Source of the DNA: Chlamydiia bacterium
GTDB taxonomy: Bacteria; Chlamydiota; Chlamydiia; Chlamydiales; Simkaniaceae
Assembly: GCA_022601645.1 (NCBI GenBank)
Contig: JAJACH010000001.1
Span: 868,001-932,000, forward strand
Direction: 5' to 3'
DNA length: 64,000 nucleotides
A model generated the notes under the pieces. It worked only from the letters and a program-made list of their open reading frames with translations. It had not been told where the DNA came from and ran no database searches. The position numbers and the translations under genes are program-made. Each line of letters starts with the position of its first letter. Within the stretch, counting starts at the first letter, position 1. Below, piece by piece: positions 8,733 to 16,659 of this stretch.

Positions 8733-10577
8733 ATGAACAAAACTGGAATCATCGGAGTCCACCCCAAAGGGTTCGGATTCGTCACCCCGGATGACGGTAC
8801 CAAAGACGTCTTTATCCCCAAACATCTGACAAACGGCGCCGTAGACAAGGACCGTGTCGACGTCTTTGTGATGCAAAGCCCGAAAGGACCAGAGGGCCAT
8901 GTTGTAGAAATACTTGAAAGATCAAGGCATTCGCTTGTCGGTTTGATGGAAGGACGAGAAGCATATGTCCCCATGCTCGGCAAGCAACGGCGAGCGATCG
9001 TAAAGGTAAAGGGGAAGAAAAAGCCCCGTAAGGGTGACCGGGTCCTTTTGAAGGTGCTTGATTGGGGAGAGGGCGATGAACCGGTTTTAACCGAGCTAAC
9101 GAAAAATTACGGACCGATCACAGATCCATCGATTGATATCACGATTGCGATGGAGGAGTATCAGATCCCCCCAAAGTTCCCAACAGAGGTTGTTCAAGAG
9201 GCCAAAAAGTATGGGAAAAAGGTCTCGGATATCAAGGGGCGGATTGACTTTAGAAAAGATGAAGTCGTTACCATTGACCCAGAAACAGCCAAAGATTTCG
9301 ACGACGCTTTATCAATTGTAAAGGATAAGAATGGTAACTATCGCCTCAATGTCCATATCGCGGACGTAACGGCGTATGTAAAGCAAGGATCAGCGCTTGA
9401 TCGCGAAGCCTATGCAAGAGCGAATTCGACCTACTTCCCCGGAAACTGTGTCCCCATGCTCCCAGAAGAATTATCGAATGAGCTTTGTAGTTTAAAGCCC
9501 AAGGTAGACCGTTTGACTGCCTCAGTCTTGATGGAATTTGATGGAAAAGGCCACTTGATCGGCTATGAAATTGTGCGCGGTGTGATTTGCTCGCAAAAGC
9601 GTTTTTCCTATGGAGAAGCACGCCAAGTCATCGACGGCAAAAAGAAGAGTAAGCACAAAGGGACGCTCCTGTTAATGGTTGAGCTTTGTGAAAAGCTGAA
9701 GAAGTTAAGACGTGGGCGCGGAAGTGTTGATTTAGCATTGCCTGAGACGATTTTGAAGATTGATGCGAATGGCATGCCAACCGGTGTGAAAGTTGAAGAG
9801 TATGATATCACGCACCAGATGGTGGAAGAATTTATGCTCAAAGCCAATGAAGTTGTCGCTTCTCACTTTTTAAAGCGCGATATGCCGGGAATTTACCGGG
9901 TGCATGAAGAACCTCAGGAGAAGAATCTTGAGGACTTTTACAATTTAGCTCGGTTACTTGGTTTTCAACTTCGTGGTGACCCTCAACCTAAAGATATACA
10001 ACGGCTCTTTAAGCAAGCCGCTGGTACAGCTTATGGCCAACGCTTAGCAGTCGCTTTTATCCGCAGTATGAAGCTTGCCATTTATTCCCCACAAAATATT
10101 GGCCACTATGGACTATGTTTAGAGAGTTATACACATTTTACCTCACCAATTCGTCGTTATTCTGATTTGATTGTACATCGCCTGCTTTTTGACGATATCG
10201 AGATGGATAACCTTGAAACGTTAACGACACACCTCTCTGAAAAAGAACGCGTCTCTTTTAGAGCAGAGATGAGCGTTCTTCATTTGAAGAAGATTCGTTA
10301 TTTAAAAGTTGGTAAAACCTACAGGGCCATTATTTCAAAGGTCACCCCACGGGGCGTCTTTTTTGAGTTAAGTCCTTTGGGGCTTGAAGGTTTTATTCAT
10401 ATTTCTCAGCTCGGTGATGATTATTATGAATGGGACGATATGCATTCGATTTTAGTTGGTGCCGACACCGAAGAAGAATTCTTTCCAGGACTGATGCTTG
10501 AAGTGTACTTAGAGGATATTGATTGGACGTACCAAGAAACCTCTTGGAGTCTCGTCGATGTTGACGTTGAAACGTAA
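8733..10577 (+). CDS. rnr: Ribonuclease R / RNase II family exoribonuclease
   Basis: 614 residues from ATG 8733; a GTG at 8718 is in frame but sits beside a -10-like TATCAT (8721-8726), so 8733 is preferred. An N-terminal cold-shock-like region (GFGFVTPDDGTKDVFIP) is followed by the catalytic RNB domain with the Asp cluster DPETAKDFDDA at 182-192, which binds two Mg2+ ions. The family signature HYGLCLESYTHFTSPIRRY and a C-terminal S1 domain (residues about 520-600) are also present. The enzyme degrades structured RNA 3' to 5'. It is shorter than E. coli RNase R (over 800 residues) and lacks the long basic tail, as I would expect for chlamydial VacB. Confidence 0.93.
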   Translation: MNKTGIIGVHPKGFGFVTPDDGTKDVFIPKHLTNGAVDKDRVDVFVMQSPKGPEGHVVEILERSRHSLVGLMEGREAYVPMLGKQRRAIVKVKGKKKPRKGDRVLLKVLDWGEGDEPVLTELTKNYGPITDPSIDITIAMEEYQIPPKFPTEVVQEAKKYGKKVSDIKGRIDFRKDEVVTIDPETAKDFDDALSIVKDKNGNYRLNVHIADVTAYVKQGSALDREAYARANSTYFPGNCVPMLPEELSNELCSLKPKVDRLTASVLMEFDGKGHLIGYEIVRGVICSQKRFSYGEARQVIDGKKKSKHKGTLLLMVELCEKLKKLRRGRGSVDLALPETILKIDANGMPTGVKVEEYDITHQMVEEFMLKANEVVASHFLKRDMPGIYRVHEEPQEKNLEDFYNLARLLGFQLRGDPQPKDIQRLFKQAAGTAYGQRLAVAFIRSMKLAIYSPQNIGHYGLCLESYTHFTSPIRRYSDLIVHRLLFDDIEMDNLETLTTHLSEKERVSFRAEMSVLHLKKIRYLKVGKTYRAIISKVTPRGVFFELSPLGLEGFIHISQLGDDYYEWDDMHSILVGADTEEEFFPGLMLEVYLEDIDWTYQETSWSLVDVDVET

Positions 10578-10600
10578 AACTTGCTAGTGTGTAAATTACT

Positions 10601-11251
10601 ATGAAAAAATATTTCGTCACAGGCCTTGTCATTCTCCTTCCCTTGGCCGTTACCGTTGCAATCATCGCTTTTGTCTTAAATTTTCTGACAAAACCGTTTA
10701 TTGGCGCCGTCTCAAGTTTCTTAAAAGAGTTTGACATCATCAATCGTGGCTTCCTCGTTTTTTCACCCGAGCAGACGTTAAAGTATGGATCACAAATTCT
10801 CATTTTGATTTGCTTAGTCGTCTTTACACTTGTTCTAGGCATGATAACAAGATGGTTTTTTTTCCGATCAATCATCACGTTATCGGACAAGATTTTGCAC
10901 AAAATTCCGCTTGTCAACAAGGTATACAAAACAACGCAAGAGATCATCAAAACGCTTTTTTCTTCCGACAAGAACACGTTTAAACAGGTCGTGATGGTGC
11001 CCTTCCCCAAAGCGGGTTCTTATGTGATCGGTTTAGTCTCAAGAGAGTCACCTAAAATGTGTTCTGACAAAAGCGGTGAAAAGCTTTTCTCAGTCCTTGT
11101 GCCAACAACACCTAACCCAACGACAGGTTTTTTACTGATGTACTCGGAAAAGGAGATGATCACGCTTGATATGAAAGTTGAAGACGCAATTAAATACATC
11201 GTCTCGTGTGGCGTGATCACACCCGAACACCAGGTGATTGATCCCGAATGA
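10601..11251 (+). CDS. DUF502 family membrane protein (copy 1)
   Basis: 216 residues starting MKKYFVTGLVILLPLAVT, with two N-terminal transmembrane helices (about 5-30 and 60-90), the conserved PFIG turn between them, and a soluble C-terminal half carrying KIPLVNKVY and VPTTPNPTTGF. These are hallmarks of the DUF502 family (related to plant LIKE-COV), whose biochemical role is not established. The stop codon overlaps the start of a second DUF502 gene (ATGA), so the two are a translationally coupled duplicate. Confidence 0.88.
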   Translation: MKKYFVTGLVILLPLAVTVAIIAFVLNFLTKPFIGAVSSFLKEFDIINRGFLVFSPEQTLKYGSQILILICLVVFTLVLGMITRWFFFRSIITLSDKILHKIPLVNKVYKTTQEIIKTLFSSDKNTFKQVVMVPFPKAGSYVIGLVSRESPKMCSDKSGEKLFSVLVPTTPNPTTGFLLMYSEKEMITLDMKVEDAIKYIVSCGVITPEHQVIDPE

Positions 11252-11871
11252 AGAAGACGTTTTTAACCGGACTTATCATCTTATCCCCGATTGCAATCAC
11301 TGTCTTAATTATCCGCTTTTGCCTCGATATTTTGACAGAGCCGTTCATTGGGATGTTTCAAGATTTATTACCCAGTACTTCGCCTAAAAATGGCTTCCTC
11401 CTCCTAATGAGTCGATTAGCCATTATCATCGGGCTGTTTTTCTTTACGCTTTTGCTAGGTTACTTAGGCCGCGCATTCATTGTGAAATGGTTTTTAGGGA
11501 AAATGGACAAGTTGATGAATCGTATTCCCCTGATCAAAGGGATCTATTCGATTAGCAGAGAGGTTGCGAGCAACTTTTTTCAAACCGATAAAAAACCCTT
11601 CAAAGGCTCAATCGTACTTCCTTTCCCTCATAAAGACACAAAAGCCTTGGGCTTTCTAACTGGTGAGGTCCCAGCAGCTGTGCAAAGTCACTCAGAGGAA
11701 AAACTCTCCTCAGTTTTTGTGCCAACAGCACCGCATCCAGTCTCAGGTTTTGTCGTAATGGTGGCAGATAAAGAATTTTATCCAGCTGATATGACAACAG
11801 AAGAGGTCTTTAAATTCTTAATTTCCTGTGGCCTCTACGAAAAGGAAAAGGAAAAAGATGACCAAGATTAA
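11248..11871 (+). CDS. DUF502 family membrane protein (copy 2)
   Basis: 207 residues and a paralogue of the preceding protein, with the same architecture: MKKTFLTGLIILSPIAIT, the PFIG turn, two helices, RIPLIKGIYS and VPTAPHPVSGF. A highly charged C-terminal tail (KEKEKDD) is present. The tandem arrangement suggests a hetero-oligomer or subfunctionalised pair; this is inference. The last 14 nt overlap the proposed start of the next gene. Confidence 0.88.
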   Translation: MKKTFLTGLIILSPIAITVLIIRFCLDILTEPFIGMFQDLLPSTSPKNGFLLLMSRLAIIIGLFFFTLLLGYLGRAFIVKWFLGKMDKLMNRIPLIKGIYSISREVASNFFQTDKKPFKGSIVLPFPHKDTKALGFLTGEVPAAVQSHSEEKLSSVFVPTAPHPVSGFVVMVADKEFYPADMTTEEVFKFLISCGLYEKEKEKDDQD

Positions 11872-12256
11872 CCTCTTTTCCGTTAAATCCAGCGGAGAGA
11901 AGTTCTACCACTTAGCCCGGATTAGCCACGATCATTTTGAGAACAAATCCCCCCTTGTCATCTTCGCTCAAGGAACAGCTCTCAATTATGTCGATGAGCT
12001 CTTGTGGCGTTATCCAAAAAATGGCTTTCTTCCCCACACATTACACGACTTAGAAAGTCTAATTACTATCACAGACAAAGAGCCGCTTTTAACAGAGGCC
12101 CAGTCAATTTTTAATTTAAGCCAAATGCCCATGACAGGAAATCACTTCCAAGTCTATGAGTTTGAAGATCAAACAAGCCCTGATAAACATAAGGCTTCAA
12201 AAAATCGCTTTTCACATTACAAAGAGCAAGGCTTCCACCTTATTTCCCTTGCTTGA
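11858..12256 (+). CDS. holC: DNA polymerase III chi subunit-like protein (HolC)
   Basis: 132 residues from ATG 11858, preceded by the purine-rich AAAGGAAAAGGAAAAAG; a start at 11828 is possible but would lie deep inside the previous gene. The protein has the HolC fold pattern: an N-terminal strand, an AxxLARxxH-like helix, a second strand (PLVIFAQG) and the characteristic LDELLW…FLPH block, here VDELLWRYPKNGFLPH. Chi links SSB to the clamp-loader complex through psi. It is short compared with E. coli chi (147 residues) and diverged, so the assignment rests mainly on the DELLW/FLPH motif. Confidence 0.72.
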   Translation: MTKINLFSVKSSGEKFYHLARISHDHFENKSPLVIFAQGTALNYVDELLWRYPKNGFLPHTLHDLESLITITDKEPLLTEAQSIFNLSQMPMTGNHFQVYEFEDQTSPDKHKASKNRFSHYKEQGFHLISLA

Positions 12257-12277
12257 TATCCCAAGAAATTCTATAAT
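12249..12277 (+). promoter_or_regulatory. Sigma70-type promoter for the small-protein/ybeY genes
   Basis: TTGCTT (12249-12254) and TATAAT (12272-12277) are separated by exactly 17 bp. A predicted start near 12284 gives a leader of about 22 nt that contains GGAG before the GTG at 12306. Confidence 0.65.
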
Positions 12278-12305
12278 TCGTGCGCATATAATAGGAGATG
12301 AATTC

Positions 12306-12464
12306 GTGGTTAGAATTAGCAAAAAAGACCGATTAAAAAATTGCCCGAAGCGCCCAAAGCCGCCAAGTCCCAAATCCGGAACTAAGAAGGACAACCTTCC
12401 TAAAGGCTTTAGAGAGCACGCAAATACAGTAGAATCAACCCTTAGATACATTCCAAAGGTATAA
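12306..12464 (+). CDS. Small basic protein of unknown function (52 aa)
   Basis: A 52-residue, very basic protein beginning VVRISKKDRLKNC, with a Pro/Lys-rich middle (PKRPKPPSPKSGTKKD) and ending LRYIPKV. The frame is open further upstream to 12156, but that part overlaps holC. The GTG at 12306 is supported by GGAG nine nucleotides upstream and by a promoter at 12249-12277. Only 4 nt separate it from the next small gene. The composition resembles ribosome-associated peptides; I do not recognise a named family. Confidence 0.65.
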   Translation: MVRISKKDRLKNCPKRPKPPSPKSGTKKDNLPKGFREHANTVESTLRYIPKV

Positions 12465-12468
12465 AGAA

Positions 12469-12630
12469 ATGTCTAGACACCCAAGTTACGGAAAAGCCAA
12501 TAAGGGCGGACAAAAACGCAACGTACTCAAAAGATTTGAGCGTATCGATGTCCTCCGCTCACTAGGAAAATGGAAAGATGGAGAAGATAAGAAAGTCACC
12601 GGACTTCCAAAAACCAAAACTGGTAAATAA
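12469..12630 (+). CDS. PVC-type small basic protein (53 aa)
   Basis: A 53-residue protein, MSRHPSYGKANKGGQKRNVL… ending GLPKTKTGK, with pI clearly above 10. The pattern (N-terminal H-S/P-S, R-N-V-L-K-R-x-E-R-I, L-x-x-x-G-K-W, G-L-P-K-T/V-K) matches the small basic protein family that I recall as restricted to Chlamydiae and Verrucomicrobia (TIGR04137). Its role is unknown, though conservation and size suggest a ribosome- or RNA-associated protein. It lies 4 nt after another small basic gene, and its 3' end overlaps ybeY by 53 nt. Confidence 0.85.
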   Translation: MSRHPSYGKANKGGQKRNVLKRFERIDVLRSLGKWKDGEDKKVTGLPKTKTGK

Positions 12631-13012
12631 ACTTATTCACCTCCTCCTCGACCACTATAAGGTTGAGTTCGAGGAGGTGAGCGTCAATTTTGTCGACATC
12701 GACACGATCTCTAAGCTTCACGCTGATTTTTTTGATGACCCCACCCCAACAGATTGTATCACATTCCCGATAGAGCCAGGCGTTGGTGAAATCTATGTGT
12801 GTCCCGAGATCGCCTCGTCATATACAAAAGAACACGGAGGCAATGTCAACGAAGAGGTCACCCTCTACGTCGTCCACGGTCTCCTCCACCTCCTTGACTT
12901 CGACGACATCGATGAAGATGATCGCAAAACGATGCGTGAAGAGGAGAGAATCTGCATGTCTCTCTTGAAAGAAAAAGGCTTAATCCTTACACCCATAGAA
13001 TATGGCGTTTGA
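12578..13012 (+). CDS. ybeY: Endoribonuclease YbeY (rRNA maturation factor)
   Basis: 144 residues of the UPF0054 family. It carries the strand-helix pattern VSVNFVDIDTISKLHADFF and the conserved PTDCITFP. The metal-binding motif is altered: the usual H-G-x-L-H-L-x-G-Y-D-H reads HGLLHLLDFDD, so two of three zinc-binding His are kept and the third is Asp. YbeY processes the 16S rRNA 3' end and acts in late 30S quality control. The ATG overlaps the upstream small gene by 53 nt; there is no later ATG before the conserved domain. The 3' end overlaps the next gene by 11 nt. Confidence 0.88.
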   Translation: MEKIRKSPDFQKPKLVNKLIHLLLDHYKVEFEEVSVNFVDIDTISKLHADFFDDPTPTDCITFPIEPGVGEIYVCPEIASSYTKEHGGNVNEEVTLYVVHGLLHLLDFDDIDEDDRKTMREEERICMSLLKEKGLILTPIEYGV

Positions 13013-14267
13013 GTGGATTTTCATCCCCCTTCTCTTTCTCATTTCCTCGATTTCATTGACAGGGAAGAATAAAGCAATCCATTGCGTTAACCGCGTCAAA
13101 CTCAAAAAAGCCTTTAAAAAACGCCCCACCCTCTACTCTTACTACTTTTTCCAAAAAAAACTCTTCCCAAGCGATGAGTGGGAAAACCTCACCTTTCTCT
13201 GCTCAGCCACAAACCACATTTCACGCCTTCTTTATGCCTCAACTCTGTTTGCCTTTTTCTCCCACTTAAAAAGCGTATCCTACAAGTGGGATCTCATCGC
13301 CATTGCTATCATCTTAGTCATATCACTTCTCCTAGACTTGATCATCCGCCTCATTGTTCCCTTAGCTCCCCGTGGGGCACTTAAGGTCTTCACCCCAGTT
13401 GCAACCGTCTTTCTCTATCTTTTCTCCCCTATCACAATGCCCTTATTACGTATGCAGACTGTTTTTTCAAAAAAGCGGAAGAAAAATACACCAGTCAAAG
13501 AGAAAATCCTGGAATTTGTCCATGAAACAGAGCTTTCGAACTACCTCGACTCGCACGACCAAAAGCTCATCACATCGATCGCCTCCTTTAGAGAAAGAAT
13601 CGCAAAAGAAATCATGGTCCCAAGAATTGACATCTTTAGCCTTTCGGTAGACCAAACAGTCCATGAAGCCGCCAAAAAGTTTATGGATGAAGGTTATTCT
13701 CGTATGCCGATCTACCGCGAAAATGTTGACGAGGTCATCGGCGTCCTCAACTATAAAGACGTGATGAACTTTTACTTCAACTGCGTAGAAAACAACGACC
13801 AAACTCCACTTGAAACCCCCTTAGAACAACTCATTTCCCCCATCCTTTACACCCCAGAAACCAAGAAAATCTCCAAGTTGCTCCAAGAATTCAAACAAAA
13901 CAAGATTCACATGGCCATTGTCGTCGATGAATATGGAGGAACAGAGGGAATTGTCACCATCGAAGATATCTTAGAAGAACTTGTTGGGGAAATCGCCGAT
14001 GAATACGACTTTGACGAAGAAATTCTCTTCAAGCCACTTCCTGGAGGAGGCTGGATCGTCGATGCTCGCATGAACCTCCTCGACATCGAGAAAGAAATCG
14101 TAATTACCATCCCAAGAGGCCCCGAATACGACACCCTCGGTGGCTACATCTACCACAAAGCCGGAACGATTCCTAAAAAAGGATGGCGCCTCCTCTCAGA
14201 TGACTTTAATTTAGAAGTCATCGCCTCGAATGAACGAGGAATTGAAAAAGTCTGGATATTTAAATAA
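13002..14267 (+). CDS. CorC/HlyC-type membrane protein with paired CBS domains
   Basis: 421 residues. An N-terminal membrane region with about three to four helices (residues 1-155, a degenerate DUF21) is followed by two CBS domains (about 200-330; EIMVPRIDIFSL, GYSRMPIYREN, MAIVVDEYGGTEGIVTIEDI) and a CorC_HlyC transporter-associated domain at the C-terminus (GGWIVDARMNLLDIEKE … DTLGGYIYHKAG … NLEVI). Proteins of this type are implicated in Mg2+/Co2+ handling and are often mislabelled haemolysins. It overlaps ybeY, matching the ybeY-corC neighbourhood found in many bacteria. Confidence 0.9.
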   Translation: MAFEWIFIPLLFLISSISLTGKNKAIHCVNRVKLKKAFKKRPTLYSYYFFQKKLFPSDEWENLTFLCSATNHISRLLYASTLFAFFSHLKSVSYKWDLIAIAIILVISLLLDLIIRLIVPLAPRGALKVFTPVATVFLYLFSPITMPLLRMQTVFSKKRKKNTPVKEKILEFVHETELSNYLDSHDQKLITSIASFRERIAKEIMVPRIDIFSLSVDQTVHEAAKKFMDEGYSRMPIYRENVDEVIGVLNYKDVMNFYFNCVENNDQTPLETPLEQLISPILYTPETKKISKLLQEFKQNKIHMAIVVDEYGGTEGIVTIEDILEELVGEIADEYDFDEEILFKPLPGGGWIVDARMNLLDIEKEIVITIPRGPEYDTLGGYIYHKAGTIPKKGWRLLSDDFNLEVIASNERGIEKVWIFK

Positions 14268-14289
14268 ATTTCGGGCACCATACCCCCTT

Positions 14290-16146
14290 ATGAGAAGATC
14301 TATTTGCTTTGCAGAACCCAAGACCGCTCCAGCGGGTGCTTTGGGTGACTGGAAATTCGTTTATGCCCCATCGTCAAACTTGCCCAAAGGAACCATGCTC
14401 TTATTCGATGTCCTGTCAAAAGGTCGCGATATGGACTGGGATATCCCCTCACATTCTGCAAAAGCCAAAAAAAATGCCCTGCATTTAGCCTTGCCGGATG
14501 GTAAAACCATCCACCCAAAAACCACCGACATCCCCACACAATTTGAATTCACCCTCCCTGCAGAAATCGAACAAGGCCAGCAAATCACCTTCTGTCTAAC
14601 CGAAAATCGCGTTCAAACAAATACTCAAAGACGCCGCCCCTTCTACCTCCACATCGATCCCAAAGGAAAAGGCGACTACCGCGAATCTGAAGTCTTCAAC
14701 ATCGATGTACGTGGTGGCGAACTCGCCTCCATCCGCCTCCTCACCCCTTCAATCGTCTCCAGAAATCAACGTTTTGATATCACTGTCCGCTTTGAAGATG
14801 CCTACGGCAACCTCACAGGTACAGCGCCCGAAGGCACCATGATCGAACTGTCCTACGAACAACTGCGCGATAACATCAATTGGAAACTCTTCGTCCCAGA
14901 AACTGGATTTATCATCCTCCCCAACCTCTACTTCAACGAAGATGGGATCTATCGCATACGCCTAGAAAACCTCAACACCAAAGAAGTCTTCCTCTCTTGG
15001 CCCATCAAATGCTTTGACAAAACCACCAAAGAAGCCTTTTGGGGCCTCTTCCACGGAGAGTCAAAACACTTTGATACCGAGAAAAACGTAGAATCAGCCC
15101 TAAGACACTTCCGCGATGACGACGCCCTCCAATTCTACGCCCCCTCACCTTTTGAAGACGAAGAAAGCACCCCGAGCGAAATCTGGAAATCGATTGGCGC
15201 CCAAGTCGCCGAATGTAACGAAGAAGACCGCTTTGTCACCTTCCTAGGCCTCCAGTGGGCCGGAGAAGCAGGCCTTGAAGGACTCCACAATATCGTCTAC
15301 CTAAAAGACAACAAACCAATCCTCCGAAAGAAAGAATCTAAATCAAACGGTTTGAAAAAAATCTACAAATCCCATACCACCAAAGACTTTTTCTCCATCC
15401 CCTCCTTCACAATGGCAAAAGGGATGCACTACGACTTTACCGACCACGCAAGTGACTACGAAACCGCCGTTGAAATCTACAACGCATGGGGCTCCTCTGA
15501 GTGCCTTGCCAAAGAAGACAACCCACGCCCCATCACAGGAAAAGGGAAGAACACCTATCAAGAAACCGCGAAAGGCTCACTAAGAGAAGCCTTAAACCGC
15601 GGCTGCCGCTTTGGCTTTGTCGCAGGTGGCCTTGACGATCGCGGCATCTTTTCAAAACTCTTTGACGCCGACCAAACCCGCTACACCCCAGGACTTACCT
15701 GCATCCTCGCAGAAAGCCACTCACGCGACGACATCGCAGGCGCCATCGCAAAACGCTCTTGCTACGCCACAACAGGCGAGCGCATCATCGTCGGCCTCTA
15801 CGTCGCCAAACTCCCCATGGGATCAGAACTATCCACCGAAGAAAAGCCCGGCCTCGTCTACAACAGACACATCTCCGGCTACGTCATCGGCACCAAGAAA
15901 ATCCGAGAAGTGATCATCTACAGAAACGGTCAACCCTTTAAAAAACTCACCCCGAAAGATCACCAAATCGACTTTGCAATTGACGACACCGAATCCATCG
16001 AAAAAACCCTGCTTAAAGGTCCTGCTGACAAACCCCCATTTGTCTACTACTACCTACGTGCAATCCAAGACGACGACCATATCGCATGGAGCTCACCCAT
16101 CTGGGTCGACCATCCAGCAGCGCCTCCAACAAAAAAGCGTAAATGA
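14290..16146 (+). CDS. DUF3604-like protein
   Basis: 618 residues from ATG 14290, chosen because it lies 22 nt after the preceding stop; an in-frame ATG at 14230 would overlap the upstream gene by 38 nt. The N-terminal half looks like beta-sandwich (extensive strands, VFNIDVRGGELASIRLL … RFDITVRFEDAYGN). The C-terminal half has GLFHGES, FVTFLGLQWAG, a VEIYNAWGSSE block and GLTCILAES…RDDIAGAIAKRSCYATTGERI, the pattern of DUF3604 proteins distantly related to PHP-type metal hydrolases. Activity and substrate are unknown. No signal peptide is evident. The stop overlaps the next tiny gene. Confidence 0.75.
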   Translation: MRRSICFAEPKTAPAGALGDWKFVYAPSSNLPKGTMLLFDVLSKGRDMDWDIPSHSAKAKKNALHLALPDGKTIHPKTTDIPTQFEFTLPAEIEQGQQITFCLTENRVQTNTQRRRPFYLHIDPKGKGDYRESEVFNIDVRGGELASIRLLTPSIVSRNQRFDITVRFEDAYGNLTGTAPEGTMIELSYEQLRDNINWKLFVPETGFIILPNLYFNEDGIYRIRLENLNTKEVFLSWPIKCFDKTTKEAFWGLFHGESKHFDTEKNVESALRHFRDDDALQFYAPSPFEDEESTPSEIWKSIGAQVAECNEEDRFVTFLGLQWAGEAGLEGLHNIVYLKDNKPILRKKESKSNGLKKIYKSHTTKDFFSIPSFTMAKGMHYDFTDHASDYETAVEIYNAWGSSECLAKEDNPRPITGKGKNTYQETAKGSLREALNRGCRFGFVAGGLDDRGIFSKLFDADQTRYTPGLTCILAESHSRDDIAGAIAKRSCYATTGERIIVGLYVAKLPMGSELSTEEKPGLVYNRHISGYVIGTKKIREVIIYRNGQPFKKLTPKDHQIDFAIDDTESIEKTLLKGPADKPPFVYYYLRAIQDDDHIAWSSPIWVDHPAAPPTKKRK

Positions 16147-16304
16147 CAACCTTCATCCTCGCCTTTGCCATCGTCCTCCTCTGCGCAATCGGCATGGGCA
16201 TAAAAGTCCTACTCACAGGCAAGCCCTTCGCCTGCCGGCGTTGCGGCAATCCCGAGAAGAAGAACTGCACCGTCTGCAAGAAGAAAACTCCCCCAAAGGA
16301 TTAA
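16143..16304 (+). CDS. Tiny membrane protein with a CxxC…CxxC knuckle (53 aa)
   Basis: Starts with ATG overlapping the TGA of the upstream gene (ATGA), which supports translational coupling. Residues 3-25 form one hydrophobic helix (TFILAFAIVLLCAIGMGIKV), followed by a short basic tail with four cysteines, CRRCGNPEKKNCTVCKKK, spaced like a zinc ribbon (CxxC-x7-CxxC). The protein is likely a membrane-anchored zinc-binding peptide. No family is recognised. Codon usage is C-rich like its neighbour, which favours a real gene. Confidence 0.6.
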   Translation: MTTFILAFAIVLLCAIGMGIKVLLTGKPFACRRCGNPEKKNCTVCKKKTPPKD

Positions 16305-16376
16305 CGCAGCAAAGCTGCGTAATGCCGCTTTAGCGGCTTCTCCTTGGAACTCTGTATCTCGGTACCTCTGTGGTAA
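16303..16376. repeat. Twin short palindromes plus CTCTGT-type repeat remnant
   Basis: Two adjacent hairpins follow the tiny gene: ACGCAGC-AAA-GCTGCGT and GCCGCT-TT-AGCGGC. They are followed by a stretch with 9-nt periodicity (CTCTGTATC, TCGGTAC, CTCTGTGG). This looks like an extragenic repeat of the REP kind; the periodic part resembles a dispersed CTCTGTG-type sequence I recall from unrelated genomes. Neither hairpin has a U-tract, so this is not an obvious terminator. Confidence 0.45.
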
Positions 16377-16406
16377 AAAAAATGGAACCTCTATCGTCCG
16401 ATAACT

Positions 16407-16455
16407 GAAAAAGCGAAAGCCTGACCCCTATATCAATAAGGCAATGCCTGACCCC
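16407..16455 (+). repeat. 49-bp direct repeat, copy 1
   Basis: Begins GAAAAAGCGAA and ends GCAATGCCTGACCCC. It matches copy 2 at 43 of 49 positions. The 10-mer GCCTGACCCC also occurs twice within the copy. Confidence 0.8.
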
Positions 16456-16524
16456 TTGGCACTTCTTCCTGTGAACATCATCCTTCTCCCACTTTGAATC
16501 AACACTAGCCGTCTCCCTTCCCCC

Positions 16525-16573
16525 GAAAAAGCGAATGCCTAAGTCCTATGTCAATAAGGCAATACCTGACCCC
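16525..16573 (+). repeat. 49-bp direct repeat, copy 2
   Basis: Second copy, starting 118 bp after copy 1, of identical length. Non-coding in all useful frames. Confidence 0.8.
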
Positions 16574-16575
16574 AT

Positions 16576-16607
16576 AAAAAAAGAGGCTCACATTTTGTGA
16601 GCCTCTT
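16576..16607 (-). terminator. Rho-independent terminator
   Basis: A perfect 11-bp stem AAGAGGCTCAC/GTGAGCCTCTT with loop ATTTT. The A-run at 16576-16582 becomes the U-tract on the minus strand, so it terminates the Ala-rich gene at 16660-18042. The TCTTTCTT on the other side could make it weakly bidirectional. Confidence 0.85.
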
Positions 16608-16659
16608 TCTTGTTACGAGCTTTCTTACCTTGTGGGAAGAAGATGCCAGTAAACTTAGC

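Noticed and set aside
12156-12305. Upstream extension of the 52-aa small basic gene
   Set aside because: It would overlap holC by 100 nt; a GTG with a Shine-Dalgarno and promoter fits better at 12306.
16303-16600. CRISPR array
   Set aside because: Only two 49-bp repeats with a 69-bp gap, no regular spacers and no cas genes.
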